A model generated the notes under the pieces. That model saw nothing but the letters and a program-made list of their open reading frames with translations. It was not told the origin of the DNA and made no database searches. Positions 32,683-41,106 of a DNA stretch of 64,000 nucleotides are shown here, piece after piece. How positions within the stretch are numbered: position 1 is the stretch's first letter; each line of letters begins with the position of its first letter. This DNA comes from Nonomuraea polychroma (GTDB lineage Bacteria; Actinomycetota; Actinomycetes; Streptosporangiales; Streptosporangiaceae), in assembly GCF_004011505.1 (NCBI RefSeq), contig NZ_SAUN01000001.1:3100001-3164000 (forward strand), written 5' to 3'. The position numbers and the translations under genes were made by a program.

Positions 32683-33617
32683 TCGTCTACCTGCTCAAAC
32701 GGCTGGCGGTGCTGCTGGCGAGCACCGCCGTGGCCGCAGTGGTGGTGTTCGCGTTCATGGCGTTGCTGCCCGGGGACCCGGCCGAGATCGCGCTCGGCGT
32801 CAACGCCACCCCTGAGGCGGTGGCCGAGCTGCGCCGGCAGTTCGGCACCGACCGGCCGCCCGTCGTGCAGTTCTTCGACTGGGCCGGCGGGCTGGTGCAG
32901 GGCGACTTCGGCACCTCGTACGTGACCAATGCGGCCGTCGGCCCGCAGATCGGCGACCGGCTCGGCGTCACCGCGGTGCTCGTGCTCGGCGGCATGGTGA
33001 TGGCGCTGGTCATCGCGGTGCCGCTCGGCACGTTCGCCGCCGTGCACCACCGCGACCCCCTGGGCGCCGTGATCAGCGCGTTCAGCCAGGTCGGCATCGC
33101 CGTCCCTGCCTTCCTGGCCGGCATCCTGCTGGTGTTCGTCTTCGCGGTGCAGGCACAGGCCCTGCCGTCCGGCGGCTACGTGCCGATCGCCGAGAGCCCG
33201 GGGGAGTGGCTGCGCAGCCTCCTGCTCCCGTGGCTCTCCCTCGGGCTCGTCCAGGGCGCGGTGCTCACCCGCTACGTGCGCAGCGCCGTGCTGGACGTGA
33301 TGCGCGAGGACTACCTGCGCACCGCCCGAGCCAAGGGCAGGGGCAGCACCGGCGCGTTGTGGCGGCACGGGCTGCGCAACGCCTCGATCCCCGTCGTCAC
33401 CGTGCTCGGCCTGCAACTGGCCACGCTGCTGATCGGCGCGGTCGTGGTCGAGCGGGTCTTCGTCATCCCGGGGCTCGGCGACCTGCTGCTCAACGGCGTG
33501 GCCGGGCGTGACCTGCTGCTCGTCCAAGGCGTGGTGATGGTGCTGGTCGCCGCCGTCCTGCTGATCAACTTCGTGGTGGACGTGACCTACCACCTGCTCG
33601 ATCCGAGGCTGCGATGA
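32679..33617 (+). CDS. Peptide-type ABC importer permease (DppB type)
   Basis: 312 residues with six membrane segments. The N terminus (VYLLKRLAVLLASTAVAAVVVF) and the following LLPGDPAEIALG are typical of DppB. The ATPase-contact loop is REDYLRTARAKGRGSTGALWRHGLRNA. It starts at a GTG that overlaps the receptor stop (GTGA). Confidence 0.94.
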   Translation: MIVYLLKRLAVLLASTAVAAVVVFAFMALLPGDPAEIALGVNATPEAVAELRRQFGTDRPPVVQFFDWAGGLVQGDFGTSYVTNAAVGPQIGDRLGVTAVLVLGGMVMALVIAVPLGTFAAVHHRDPLGAVISAFSQVGIAVPAFLAGILLVFVFAVQAQALPSGGYVPIAESPGEWLRSLLLPWLSLGLVQGAVLTRYVRSAVLDVMREDYLRTARAKGRGSTGALWRHGLRNASIPVVTVLGLQLATLLIGAVVVERVFVIPGLGDLLLNGVAGRDLLLVQGVVMVLVAAVLLINFVVDVTYHLLDPRLR

Positions 33618-34510
33618 GAGGCCGCATGAACGCCGCCCTGCTGGTCGGCGGCACGCTCGTCGCCCTGGTGGTGCTGGCCGCGCTGCTGTCGTTCTTCTGG
33701 ACGCCGCACGACCCGACGCTCGTCGACGCCGCGCGCAAGCTCCGCGCGCCCGGCGACGGCAACCTCCTCGGCGCCGACAAGTTCGGCCGCGACACCTTCA
33801 GCCAGCTCATGGTCGGGGCCCGTACCACCCTCTACGTCGGCATCGTGGCCGTCGGCATCGCCGCCGTGCTCGGCGTGCCCCTGGGAATGATCGCCGGGAT
33901 GTCGCCGTGGGGCTGGTTGTCCGAGCTCATCATGCGGGTCAACGACCTCGTGTTCGCCTTCCCCGCCTTGCTGCTCGCGGTCATGCTCGGCGCGGTCTAC
34001 GGCGCCGGCACGCTCACCGCGATGATCGCGATCGGGGTGGCCACCGTGCCCGCCTTCGCCCGCGTGGCCCGCGCCGCCACACTCCAGGTCATGGTCACCG
34101 ATTACATCCTCGCCGCCCGGGCCGCCGGACGCCGCCGCACCGCGATCGCGCTCCGGCACGTGCTGCCGAACATCGGCTCCGTGCTGATCGTGCAGGCGTC
34201 GGTGTCGTTCGCGATCGCGATCCTGGCCGAGGCGGCGCTGTCGTTCCTCGGCTTCGGCACCCGCCCGCCCACCCCGTCCTGGGGGCGCATGTTGCAGGAG
34301 TCCCAGGAGCTGCTGTTCTCCACCCCGCGCCTGGCGCTGTGGCCCGGCCTGGCGATCGCCCTCGCGGTGCTCGGCTTCAACCTCCTGGGAGACGGGCTGC
34401 GCGACTACCTCGACCCCAAGCTCAGGAGGATCCGGGAGCGAACCCGACGTAGCGAGCGTAGTGGAGGCCCGACGGAGGAGGGACTCCGCGGAGCGAGTGA
34501 GGAGCGGTGA
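33614..34510 (+). CDS. Peptide-type ABC importer permease (DppC type)
   Basis: 298 residues, starting inside the DppB stop (ATGA). The permease core has the coupling loop TDYILAARAAGRRRTAIALRHVLPN and ends like other DppC proteins at DYLDPKLRRI. The last 25 or so residues (RERTRRSERSGGPTEEGLRG and on) are encoded by the first unit of an 85-base direct repeat and are not part of the family, so a repeat insertion appears to have replaced the original stop and given the protein a hydrophilic tail. Transport function should survive because the tail is cytoplasmic. Confidence 0.93.
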   Translation: MRGRMNAALLVGGTLVALVVLAALLSFFWTPHDPTLVDAARKLRAPGDGNLLGADKFGRDTFSQLMVGARTTLYVGIVAVGIAAVLGVPLGMIAGMSPWGWLSELIMRVNDLVFAFPALLLAVMLGAVYGAGTLTAMIAIGVATVPAFARVARAATLQVMVTDYILAARAAGRRRTAIALRHVLPNIGSVLIVQASVSFAIAILAEAALSFLGFGTRPPTPSWGRMLQESQELLFSTPRLALWPGLAIALAVLGFNLLGDGLRDYLDPKLRRIRERTRRSERSGGPTEEGLRGASEER

Positions 34511-34609
34511 GCGACCCATGGGCAGGGAGCGAACCCGACGTAGCGAGCGTAGTGGAGGCCCGACGGAGGAGGGACTCCGCGGAGCGAGTGAGGAGCGGTG
34601 AGCGACCCA
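34434..34609. repeat. 85-base tandem direct repeat at the permease/ATPase junction
   Basis: Two identical 85-base units lie at 34434-34518 and 34525-34609, separated by TGGGCA. Unit 1 encodes the extra C-terminal tail and stop of the DppC-like permease. Unit 2 supplies the GAGGAG ribosome binding site and the GTG start of the next ATPase gene. Each unit contains short palindromes (for example CTCCGCGGAG) and carries the same GAGGAG-GTG signal, so unit 1 has a decoy start site overlapping the permease stop. The repeat is not seen elsewhere in the window. Confidence 0.9.
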
Positions 34610-35530
34610 GTGAGCACGCTGAAGGTTGAGGGACTCGCCGTCCGTGCGGATGCCGTCGAGCTCGTGCGCGACGTGTCGTTCGAGATCGGGCCCGGCGAGC
34701 GGGTCGGGCTCATTGGCGAGTCCGGGTCCGGCAAGTCGCTGACCGCGCTGTCGCTCATGGGGCTGCTCCCCGAGGGCGTCACCGCCTCGGGACGGGCCGC
34801 GCTCGACGGCCGCGACCTGGTCGGCGTGCCCGAGAAACGGCTCAAGCGGCTGCGCGGCCGCGACCTGTCCATGGTCTTCCAGGAGCCGATGACCGCGCTC
34901 AACCCGGTCATGCGGATCGGCGCCCAGGTCGCCGAGGTCATGACCCTGCACGGCGCCTCCCGCCCGCAGGCCTTCGCCCGGACGTACGACCTCCTCGAAC
35001 GGGTCCGCCTGCCCCACCCCCGGCAGATCGCCCAGGCGTACCCGCACCAGCTGTCCGGCGGCCAGCGGCAGCGCGTCATGCTCGCCATCGCCCTGGCCAA
35101 CGAGCCCCAGCTGCTCATCTGCGACGAGCCCACCACGGCCCTCGACGTCACCGTGCAGAAGCAGATGCTCGACCTGATCGCCGAGGTGGCGCCCGCGCTG
35201 CTGTTCATCACCCACGACCTCGCCGTCGTCGCCTCCGTCTGCGAGCGGGTCCTGGTCATGTACGGCGGCCGCGTCGTCGAGAGCGGCACCATCCGCGAGG
35301 TCTTCACCCGGCCCCGCCACCGCTACACCGAGGGCTTGCTGGCCGCCTCCAAGCTCACCCCGCGCGGCACCCGCCTGCCCACCATCCAGGGCAGCGTCCC
35401 GGCGGCCGGGCACTTCCCTCGCGGCTGCGTGTTCAGGAACCGCTGCCCGCACGCCACCCCCGACTGTGAGACGGCACCGGCGCTGACAGGAGACGGCCAT
35501 GCCCACGCATGCTGGCACCCCGCTGATTGA
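34598..35530 (+). CDS. Peptide-type ABC importer ATPase (DppD type)
   Basis: 310 residues: Walker A GESGSGKSLT, Q-loop MVFQEPMTALNPVMRI, signature LSGGQRQR, Walker B LLICDEPTTALD. The C-terminal oligopeptide-transporter extension contains the cysteine cluster CVFRNRCPHATPDCE that binds an iron-sulfur cluster in related DppD proteins. The GTG start and its ribosome binding site are part of the second repeat unit; GTG at 34610 is an alternative. Its end overlaps the next ATPase by 32 bases. Confidence 0.94.
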   Translation: MSDPVSTLKVEGLAVRADAVELVRDVSFEIGPGERVGLIGESGSGKSLTALSLMGLLPEGVTASGRAALDGRDLVGVPEKRLKRLRGRDLSMVFQEPMTALNPVMRIGAQVAEVMTLHGASRPQAFARTYDLLERVRLPHPRQIAQAYPHQLSGGQRQRVMLAIALANEPQLLICDEPTTALDVTVQKQMLDLIAEVAPALLFITHDLAVVASVCERVLVMYGGRVVESGTIREVFTRPRHRYTEGLLAASKLTPRGTRLPTIQGSVPAAGHFPRGCVFRNRCPHATPDCETAPALTGDGHAHACWHPAD

Positions 35531-36299
35531 CGCCCGCAACCTGACCCGCGTCTACCGCCGCCCCCGCACCTCCCTCACCCAACCGGGCGCCCCCGTCCAC
35601 GCGCTGAAGGACGTGTCGCTCACCATCGGCAGGGGCGAGCGGTACGGCATCGTCGGCGAGTCCGGCTCCGGCAAGTCCACCCTCCTGCGCCTGCTCTGCG
35701 CGCTCGACCAGCCCACCAGCGGCACCATCACGTTCGACGGCCGGCAGATCACCGGCCGGCCCGAGCGCGGCCTGCGTTTCCTGCGGGAGAACCTCCAGAT
35801 CGTCTTCCAGGACCCGATGAGCTCACTCGACCCCCGCATGCGCGTGCGCGACCTCGTCGCCGAGCCGCTCGTCGCCCTCGGCCTGCCCGTCGGCAACCGG
35901 GTCGCCGAACTGCTCGACGAGGTCGGCCTGCCCGCGGCCGCCGCCGATCGTTACCCGCACCAGTTCTCCGGCGGGCAGCGGCAGCGCATCGCCATCGCCC
36001 GCGCGCTCGCGCCCCGCCCGAAGGTGCTCGTCGCCGACGAACCCGTCAGCGCCCTGGACGTCTCCGTGCGCGGGCAGATACTCAACCTGCTGGCCGACCT
36101 CGTCGACGAGCTCGGGCTCACGCTCGTGTTCGTCTCGCACGACCTGTCCGTGGTGCGGCACGTGTGCGAGACGGTCGCGGTCATGAGCGAAGGCGAGATC
36201 GTCGAGACCGGGCCCGTGGACGAGGTGTGGGCCGCGCCCGTCCACCCCTACACGCGTACGTTGCTGCAGGCCGTACCGACTCTGGAGGGATTGTTGTGA
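35499..36299 (+). CDS. Peptide-type ABC importer ATPase (DppF type)
   Basis: 266 residues: Walker A GESGSGKSTL, Q-loop QIVFQDPMSSLDPRMRV, signature FSGGQRQR, Walker B VLVADEPVSALD. It lacks the cysteine-rich C-terminal extension of its partner; it ends at VHPYTRTLLQAVPTLEG. AGGAG precedes the ATG by six bases. The stop overlaps the M20 gene start (GTGA). Confidence 0.94.
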   Translation: MPTHAGTPLIDARNLTRVYRRPRTSLTQPGAPVHALKDVSLTIGRGERYGIVGESGSGKSTLLRLLCALDQPTSGTITFDGRQITGRPERGLRFLRENLQIVFQDPMSSLDPRMRVRDLVAEPLVALGLPVGNRVAELLDEVGLPAAAADRYPHQFSGGQRQRIAIARALAPRPKVLVADEPVSALDVSVRGQILNLLADLVDELGLTLVFVSHDLSVVRHVCETVAVMSEGEIVETGPVDEVWAAPVHPYTRTLLQAVPTLEGLL

Positions 36300-37468
36300 T
36301 CGACGTCGATGCCGACGGAGTGGTCGCGTTCACGCAGGCGCTGGTGCGCATCCCCAGCACCAACGACCCCGGACGGCGCGAGCAGGCCGCCGCCGAGCTC
36401 GTGGCGGCCCGGATGCGGGAGTGGGGCTGGGCGCCCACCGTGTACGAGGTCGCGCCGGGCCGGCCCAACGTGGTGGCCGTCGTCGAGGGCGGCGGTGGCG
36501 ACGGGCCGACGCTGATGTTCGAGGGGCACACCGACGTCGTCACCGAAGGCGACCTGTCCACGTGGACCGTGGACCCGTTCGGCGGGGAGATCCGCGACGG
36601 CAGGCTGTGGGGACGCGGCAGCGCCGACATGAAATCCGGCCTGGCCGCCACCCTGTACGCCACCCGCGCCCTGCAACTCGCCGGCCCCTTCCCCGGCCGC
36701 ATCAAGGTGTGCGCGCTGGCCGACGAGGAAGGCCTCATGATCGGCGCCCACCACTTCGTCTCCGAAGGACTCGCGGCCGACGTGGACGGCGCGATCGTGG
36801 CCGAACCCGAGGCCGGTGAGATCTGCGCCGTCGCCAAGGGCGCGCTGCGGCTGCGCGTGGACCTCGCCGGCAAGATGGCGCACGGCGCGATGCCGCAACA
36901 CGGCCGCAACCCCATCCAGGCGATCGGCCCGCTGCTGGTCGGGCTGCGGGCGCTGCAGGAGGAACTGCAGGGCCGGCATCCGGCGCACGAGCACCTCGGC
37001 GAGGTCTACGTGACGCCGACCGTGCTCCAGGCCGGCTCCGAGGAGCAGGTCAACGTCATTCCCGCCGCCGCGTCGGTGTTCGTGGACGTGCGGACGATCC
37101 CGGGCGTCGAGCACAAGGACATCGCCGACCGGGTGGCCGCGCTGGCCGCCTGCGACGGGATCGGGGCCGAGGTGTCGGTGCTGGTGGACCGGCCGGCCGT
37201 GGACGTGCCCGTGTCCGACCCGGTGGTGGCCGCGCTGGCCGCCGCCCATCGGGCGGTCACGGGGGAGGAGCCGGTGTACGGCGGGGTGCCCGGGTCGACC
37301 GACGGAACCGTGCTGACGCACTGGGGCGGGATCCCGTCCGTCGTGTACGGCCCCGGCGGGAAGTGGATCGCGCACCAGGCGGACGAGTACGTGGAGGTCG
37401 AGGAGATCGTCCGGTGCACCCGGGTGTTCGCCGAGGCGGCGCGGCGGTTCCTGAACGGCGACTTCTGA
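36296..37468 (+). CDS. M20-family amidohydrolase (ArgE/DapE type)
   Basis: Zinc-dependent hydrolase of 390 residues, probably cytosolic. Metal ligands are visible: His in FEGHTDVV, Asp in GRGSADMKSG, the Glu pair in ALADEEGLM, Asp/Glu in IVAEPEAG and the last His in IAHQADEYV. The dimerisation lid lies between about 190 and 300. Members cleave N-acyl amino acids, dipeptides or carbamoyl groups; which one is not visible. Encoded between the importer and an S58 hydrolase with GTGA/TGATG overlaps, it should act on the imported compound. Confidence 0.92.
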   Translation: MIDVDADGVVAFTQALVRIPSTNDPGRREQAAAELVAARMREWGWAPTVYEVAPGRPNVVAVVEGGGGDGPTLMFEGHTDVVTEGDLSTWTVDPFGGEIRDGRLWGRGSADMKSGLAATLYATRALQLAGPFPGRIKVCALADEEGLMIGAHHFVSEGLAADVDGAIVAEPEAGEICAVAKGALRLRVDLAGKMAHGAMPQHGRNPIQAIGPLLVGLRALQEELQGRHPAHEHLGEVYVTPTVLQAGSEEQVNVIPAAASVFVDVRTIPGVEHKDIADRVAALAACDGIGAEVSVLVDRPAVDVPVSDPVVAALAAAHRAVTGEEPVYGGVPGSTDGTVLTHWGGIPSVVYGPGGKWIAHQADEYVEVEEIVRCTRVFAEAARRFLNGDF

Positions 37469-38610
37469 TGCGGCGTGGTCCGACGAACTCGCTGATGGAC
37501 GTGGCGGGACTGCGCGTCGGCCACGCCCACCGGGTGGGGGCGGGCCACCGCACCGGCACCACCGTCGTCCTGGCCCCCGCCGGAGGGGCTGTGGCCGGGG
37601 TGGACGTGCGCGGCGCCGCGCCGGGGACGCGGGAGACCGAGCTGCTCGACCCGCGCAACCTGGTCGAACGCGTGCACGCCGTGGTGCTGACGGGCGGGAG
37701 CGCGTACGGGCTGGCGGCGGCGTGCGGGGTGGTGGAACGGCTGGCGGACGCGGGCATCGGCTACCCGGTGAACGGTGGCGTGGTGCCGATCGTCCCGGCG
37801 GCCGTCATCTTCGACCTGGGCCGCGGCGGCGCCTTCCGCGCCGTCCCCGATGCCGCACTCGGCACCGCCGCCTACGACGCCGCCACCGGCGGCCCGCACG
37901 GCGTCGGCCCCGCGTCGGGCGGCGACCCCCACACCACCAGCCCCGAAGGGACCGCACCTCCGGTCGGCGGGAACGTCGCGGCGCGCCCCGGAGCCGTACC
38001 CGCCCTTGGGACCGCACCCCCGGCGGCGAGCGGGTCGATCGGGGCAGGGACCGGTGCGATGGCGGGCGGTCTGGCCGGAGGGGTCGGCACGGCCAGCGTC
38101 ATACTCCCCGACGGCGGCACCGTCGCGGCCCTGGCCGTCGCCAACCCCGTCGGCTCCGTCCTGGACCCCGCCGACGGCACCCTGGCCGGCACCCGTTACG
38201 GCCTTCCGGGCGAGTTCGACCACCTCCGCTCCCCGTCCCCGCACGAGGTCCAAGCCTGGAACCCCCAGAAGGCGCCGTCCTTCAACACCACCATCGGCGT
38301 GGTCGCCACCGACCGCACCCTCACCAAGGCCCAGTGCGGCAAGCTCGCCGCCGTCGCCCACGACGGCCTGGCCAGGGCGATCCGACCGGCCCACACCATG
38401 ACCGACGGCGACACGATCTTCGCCCTGTCCACGTGTGCCATCCCCGCCCCCGCCCACGACGAGTTCCAGGACATCCTTGCCGCCGCCGCGGACGTCTTCA
38501 GCCGCGCCATCGCGCACGCCGTTCTCGCCGCGACCGGCCGCGAGGGCGCGCCCACGTACCTCGACGTGTTCCCGAGCGCAGCCACCACCGCCACAGGGGA
38601 AATCTCATGA
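37468..38610 (+). CDS. S58 Ntn-type hydrolase (DmpA/NylC-like, P1 family)
   Basis: 380 residues in the DmpA fold, which self-cleaves to expose an N-terminal nucleophile. The conserved FNTTIGVVATDRTLTKAQCGKLA places the cleavage between Asn273 and Thr274, the same Asn-Thr context as in the nylon-oligomer hydrolase NylC; DmpA and BapA use serine. The N-terminal family block is VLTGGSAYGLAAACGVVERL with PIVPAAVIFDL. A Gly/Pro/Ala-rich insert (about 145-190) between the two halves of the alpha chain is unusual. It overlaps both neighbours by a few bases. Known relatives hydrolyse D-Ala, beta-amino or omega-amino amides, so the operon may process a non-standard amide. Confidence 0.9.
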   Translation: MRRGPTNSLMDVAGLRVGHAHRVGAGHRTGTTVVLAPAGGAVAGVDVRGAAPGTRETELLDPRNLVERVHAVVLTGGSAYGLAAACGVVERLADAGIGYPVNGGVVPIVPAAVIFDLGRGGAFRAVPDAALGTAAYDAATGGPHGVGPASGGDPHTTSPEGTAPPVGGNVAARPGAVPALGTAPPAASGSIGAGTGAMAGGLAGGVGTASVILPDGGTVAALAVANPVGSVLDPADGTLAGTRYGLPGEFDHLRSPSPHEVQAWNPQKAPSFNTTIGVVATDRTLTKAQCGKLAAVAHDGLARAIRPAHTMTDGDTIFALSTCAIPAPAHDEFQDILAAAADVFSRAIAHAVLAATGREGAPTYLDVFPSAATTATGEIS

Positions 38611-40034
38611 CCATCGACACCACCTGGCCCAACGGCCTGCCCATCGGCGACGACTGGGTGGAAACCGGCCAGACCTCAGACGTGATCTTCCCGTACGACG
38701 GCTCCGTCGTGGCCACGGCCCCCCTCGGCACCCCCGCCCACGCCGCCCGAGCCGTCGACGAGGCCCTGGCCGTCGCCTCCGCCATGGCCGCGCTGCCCTC
38801 GCACGCCCGCCGCGCCGCCCTCATGAAGGCCCACGACGCCCTCGCCGCCGACCGTGACGCGTTCGAGCGCCTGCTCGTCATGGAGACCGGCAAACCATTG
38901 GTGGACTGCAAGGTCGAGGTGGCCAGGACGCTCGTCACGCTCGCCACCGCCGCCGAGGAGGTGGCAAGGCTGCACGGTGAGACCGTGCCGCTCGACCTCC
39001 TGCCGTCCGGAGAGGGCCTGATCGGCTTCTGGACACGCCGCCCCATCGGCGTCGTCGTCGGCATCACCGGCTTCAACTATCCGCTGCTCCTCGCCGCCCA
39101 CAAGATCGCGCCCGCCGTGGCGGCCGGCTGCCCCGTGATCGTCAAGCCCGCCCCGGCCACTCCGCTGGCCACGCTCTGGCTGGTCCATCTCCTCCGCTCG
39201 ACCGGCGCCCTGCCCGCCGCGGCCGTACAGCTCGTCACCGGCGACGTCGAGGTCGGCCGCAGGCTCGTCGAGGACCGGCGGATCGGCGCGGTCTCGTTCA
39301 CCGGCTCGGCCGCCGCCGGACACGCCATCGCCCGCAACGCCGCCCCCACCAGAGTCCTGCTGGAGCTCGGCTCGAACGCCGCGCTCATCGTGGCGGCCGA
39401 CGCCGACCTGGAGGCCGCCGCCGACGCGGTCGTACGCGGCGGCTACTACGCCTCCGGCCAGGCGTGCATCTCGGTGCAGCGGGTCCTGGTGGAGGAGCCG
39501 GTACGCGAGGAGTTCCTGTCCCTGCTGGCCGACCGCGTCAAGACGGTCGCGGTGGGCGACCCGCGGCTGCCCGAGACCCGGGTGGCGCCGCTCATCGACC
39601 AGGCCGCGACGGACCGCGTGCTGGAGTGGATCGCCGCCTCCGGGGCCGAGGCGATCACGGGCGGGCGCCGCGACGGCCGGGCCATCGCGCCGACCGTGCT
39701 CGCCGGCGTCCCCGACGGGGCCGCCGCCTGGGACGAGGAGATCTTCGGCCCCGTGGTGTGCGTGCGCGCGGTGCCCGATCTGGAGGCCGCGTTCGCGGCG
39801 GTCAACGCGTCGCGGTACGGCCTGCACGCGGCGGTCTTCACCAGGTCGCTGGCCACGGCGTTCGCGGCGATCGAGCGCATCGAGGCCGGGGGAGTGGTGG
39901 TCAACGACGTGCCGGGATTCCGGGCGGACAACATGCCGTACGGCGGCGTCAAGGACTCGGGCATCGGCCGCGAAGGCCCCCGCTTCGCCATCGAGGAGCT
40001 GACGGTCACCAGAATGGCGATCATCCGTCCCTGA
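38607..40034 (+). CDS. Aldehyde dehydrogenase
   Basis: NAD(P)-dependent aldehyde dehydrogenase of 475 residues. Catalytic Cys287 in YYASGQACISVQR, general base Glu253 in LLELGSNAALIV, the nucleotide-binding SFTGSAAAGHAIA and the PYGGVKDSGIGREG near the end are all present. It is the last gene of the importer operon, overlapping the S58 gene by four bases, and is followed by a strong terminator. It would oxidise an aldehyde arising from the amine or alcohol part of the imported compound; an SDR dehydrogenase with the same operator could make that aldehyde. Confidence 0.94.
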   Translation: MTIDTTWPNGLPIGDDWVETGQTSDVIFPYDGSVVATAPLGTPAHAARAVDEALAVASAMAALPSHARRAALMKAHDALAADRDAFERLLVMETGKPLVDCKVEVARTLVTLATAAEEVARLHGETVPLDLLPSGEGLIGFWTRRPIGVVVGITGFNYPLLLAAHKIAPAVAAGCPVIVKPAPATPLATLWLVHLLRSTGALPAAAVQLVTGDVEVGRRLVEDRRIGAVSFTGSAAAGHAIARNAAPTRVLLELGSNAALIVAADADLEAAADAVVRGGYYASGQACISVQRVLVEEPVREEFLSLLADRVKTVAVGDPRLPETRVAPLIDQAATDRVLEWIAASGAEAITGGRRDGRAIAPTVLAGVPDGAAAWDEEIFGPVVCVRAVPDLEAAFAAVNASRYGLHAAVFTRSLATAFAAIERIEAGGVVVNDVPGFRADNMPYGGVKDSGIGREGPRFAIEELTVTRMAIIRP

Positions 40035-40078
40035 CAGGTGACGGCGTTCCCGTACGAGGCGTGCCGGACGCGGCAGCA

Positions 40079-40121
40079 GACCGCGGCGCAAGGCCCACCC
40101 CGGAGGTCTTGCGCCGCGGTC
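40079..40121. terminator. Strong bidirectional hairpin terminator
   Basis: A 14-base-pair perfect stem (GACCGCGGCGCAAG at 40079-40092 with its complement at 40108-40121) with further pairing inside the loop. It lies between the aldehyde dehydrogenase stop and the convergent csbD gene. Confidence 0.75.
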
Positions 40122-40140
40122 GTTCAGTGCCGGCGGATCG

Positions 40141-40314
40141 CTACTTCTTGAAGGCGTCCTTCGCCTTCTCCTTCGCTTGCCTCAGGTTGGCTTTGGCCTT
40201 CTCTGCCTTGCCCCTGGCCTGCAGAGACTCGTTGTCGGTGACGTCACCGACACGCTCCTTGGCCGTGCCTTTGACCTCTTCGGCCTTCCCCCGGGCCTTG
40301 TCCTTCCGAGCCAT
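40141..40314 (-). CDS. CsbD-family stress protein
   Basis: Small, highly charged protein of 57 residues: MARKDKARGKAEEVKGTAKE followed by RVGDVTDNESLQARGKAEKA and a lysine-rich end. This is the CsbD repeat, two imperfect copies of a GKAEEVKG/ARGKAEKA unit. CsbD is a SigB-controlled general stress protein in Bacillus; its molecular function is unknown. AAGGGGG lies upstream of the ATG. It stands next to a gas vesicle cluster that has a SigB-like promoter. Confidence 0.88.
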   Translation of the reverse strand: MARKDKARGKAEEVKGTAKERVGDVTDNESLQARGKAEKAKANLRQAKEKAKDAFKK

Positions 40315-40506
40315 ATCGGTCTACCCCCTTGTGGTGCATTGTCCGAGATCCGGCAATGGACGCATCCCCTCTGCCCGAAGACCTGGCGATTACGCGCCTC
40401 TCCTTCACGAGGTGCCGGCCGTCGGCAACGCCGCGGTGATGCGCTCGCCGCCCGGTGAGAGACGGCCGCGGACCCGGAGCCGACTGCCCTTTATCGGCAC
40501 ATATGT

Positions 40507-40532
40507 GTTTGTTTGCGCACTTGAGGGGGTAA
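40507..40532 (+). promoter_or_regulatory. SigB/SigF-like promoter of the gas vesicle cluster
   Basis: GTTTGT at 40507-40512 and GGGTAA at 40527-40532 are separated by 14 bases, close to the general-stress consensus GTTT-N12-16-GGGTA. It faces gvpA, leaving a leader of about 155 bases. Local sequence is A+T-richer than its surroundings. No competing SigA-type promoter is evident. Confidence 0.6.
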
Positions 40533-40697
40533 CCACAGGTGCTTACGGGGCTGGCGGTCATGGCGAGGCAGGAAGGCGAAACCCACCACCGCGACGTGCG
40601 TCCGGCGCGGCCGGTCCGCGCAGAGGCGCCGCCCTCGCGACCGCAGGCCGGTCATGACAGCACAGCCCGGCAGAAATCTGAAGGAAGAGGAAGAGGT

Positions 40698-41105
40698 ATG
40701 ACTGTCCAACCCGCGAGGGGAGGAGTGGCCGGAGGGCCGTCTCCGTCCGGTCTGGCGGACGTCATCGACACGATCCTGGACAAGGGGCTCGTCATCGACG
40801 CGTACGTCAGGGTCTCGCTCATCGGCATCGAGATCCTGACCGTCGATGCGCGCGTCGTCGTCGCCGGCGTGGACACCTACCTGCGCTTCGCCGAAGCCGT
40901 GAACCGGCTGGATCTGGCCGAGACGAAGGAGCCAGGGCTGCCCGAGATGGTGCAGAGCGCGAAGCAGGAGAAGGTCGCCGACAAGAGCAAGAACGTCGCT
41001 CATGGCGTGCTGGAGGCGGCCGGCGACAAACTGCGCGACGTCGCCGGCGGCGGGGGCACGGACAAACGCCAGAAGGCACGACGGCGAGAGGGAGAGGAGC
41101 GCTGA
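40698..41105 (+). CDS. gvpA: Gas vesicle structural protein GvpA
   Basis: Main shell protein of gas vesicles, 135 residues. The conserved core ([50 protein letters not shown]) forms the helix-strand-strand-helix rib unit. A charged C-terminal tail of about 50 residues (from [18 protein letters not shown]) is longer than in buoyant cyanobacterial GvpA, as in other actinomycetes. GAAGAGG lies upstream of the ATG. It begins an operon of eight tightly packed gvp genes. Actinomycetes rarely make visible vesicles, so its role here may differ from flotation. Confidence 0.95.
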   Translation: MTVQPARGGVAGGPSPSGLADVIDTILDKGLVIDAYVRVSLIGIEILTVDARVVVAGVDTYLRFAEAVNRLDLAETKEPGLPEMVQSAKQEKVADKSKNVAHGVLEAAGDKLRDVAGGGGTDKRQKARRREGEER

Positions 41106-41106
41106 C

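Noticed and set aside
40315..40380. SigB-type promoter before csbD
   Set aside because: GGGTAG is present close to the start but no GTTT-like -35 is found at the right distance on that strand.
40539..40697. In-frame N-terminal extension of GvpA by 53 residues
   Set aside because: GvpA homology begins at the ATG at 40698, which has its own purine-rich ribosome binding site; the extension is low-complexity and is probably the mRNA leader.
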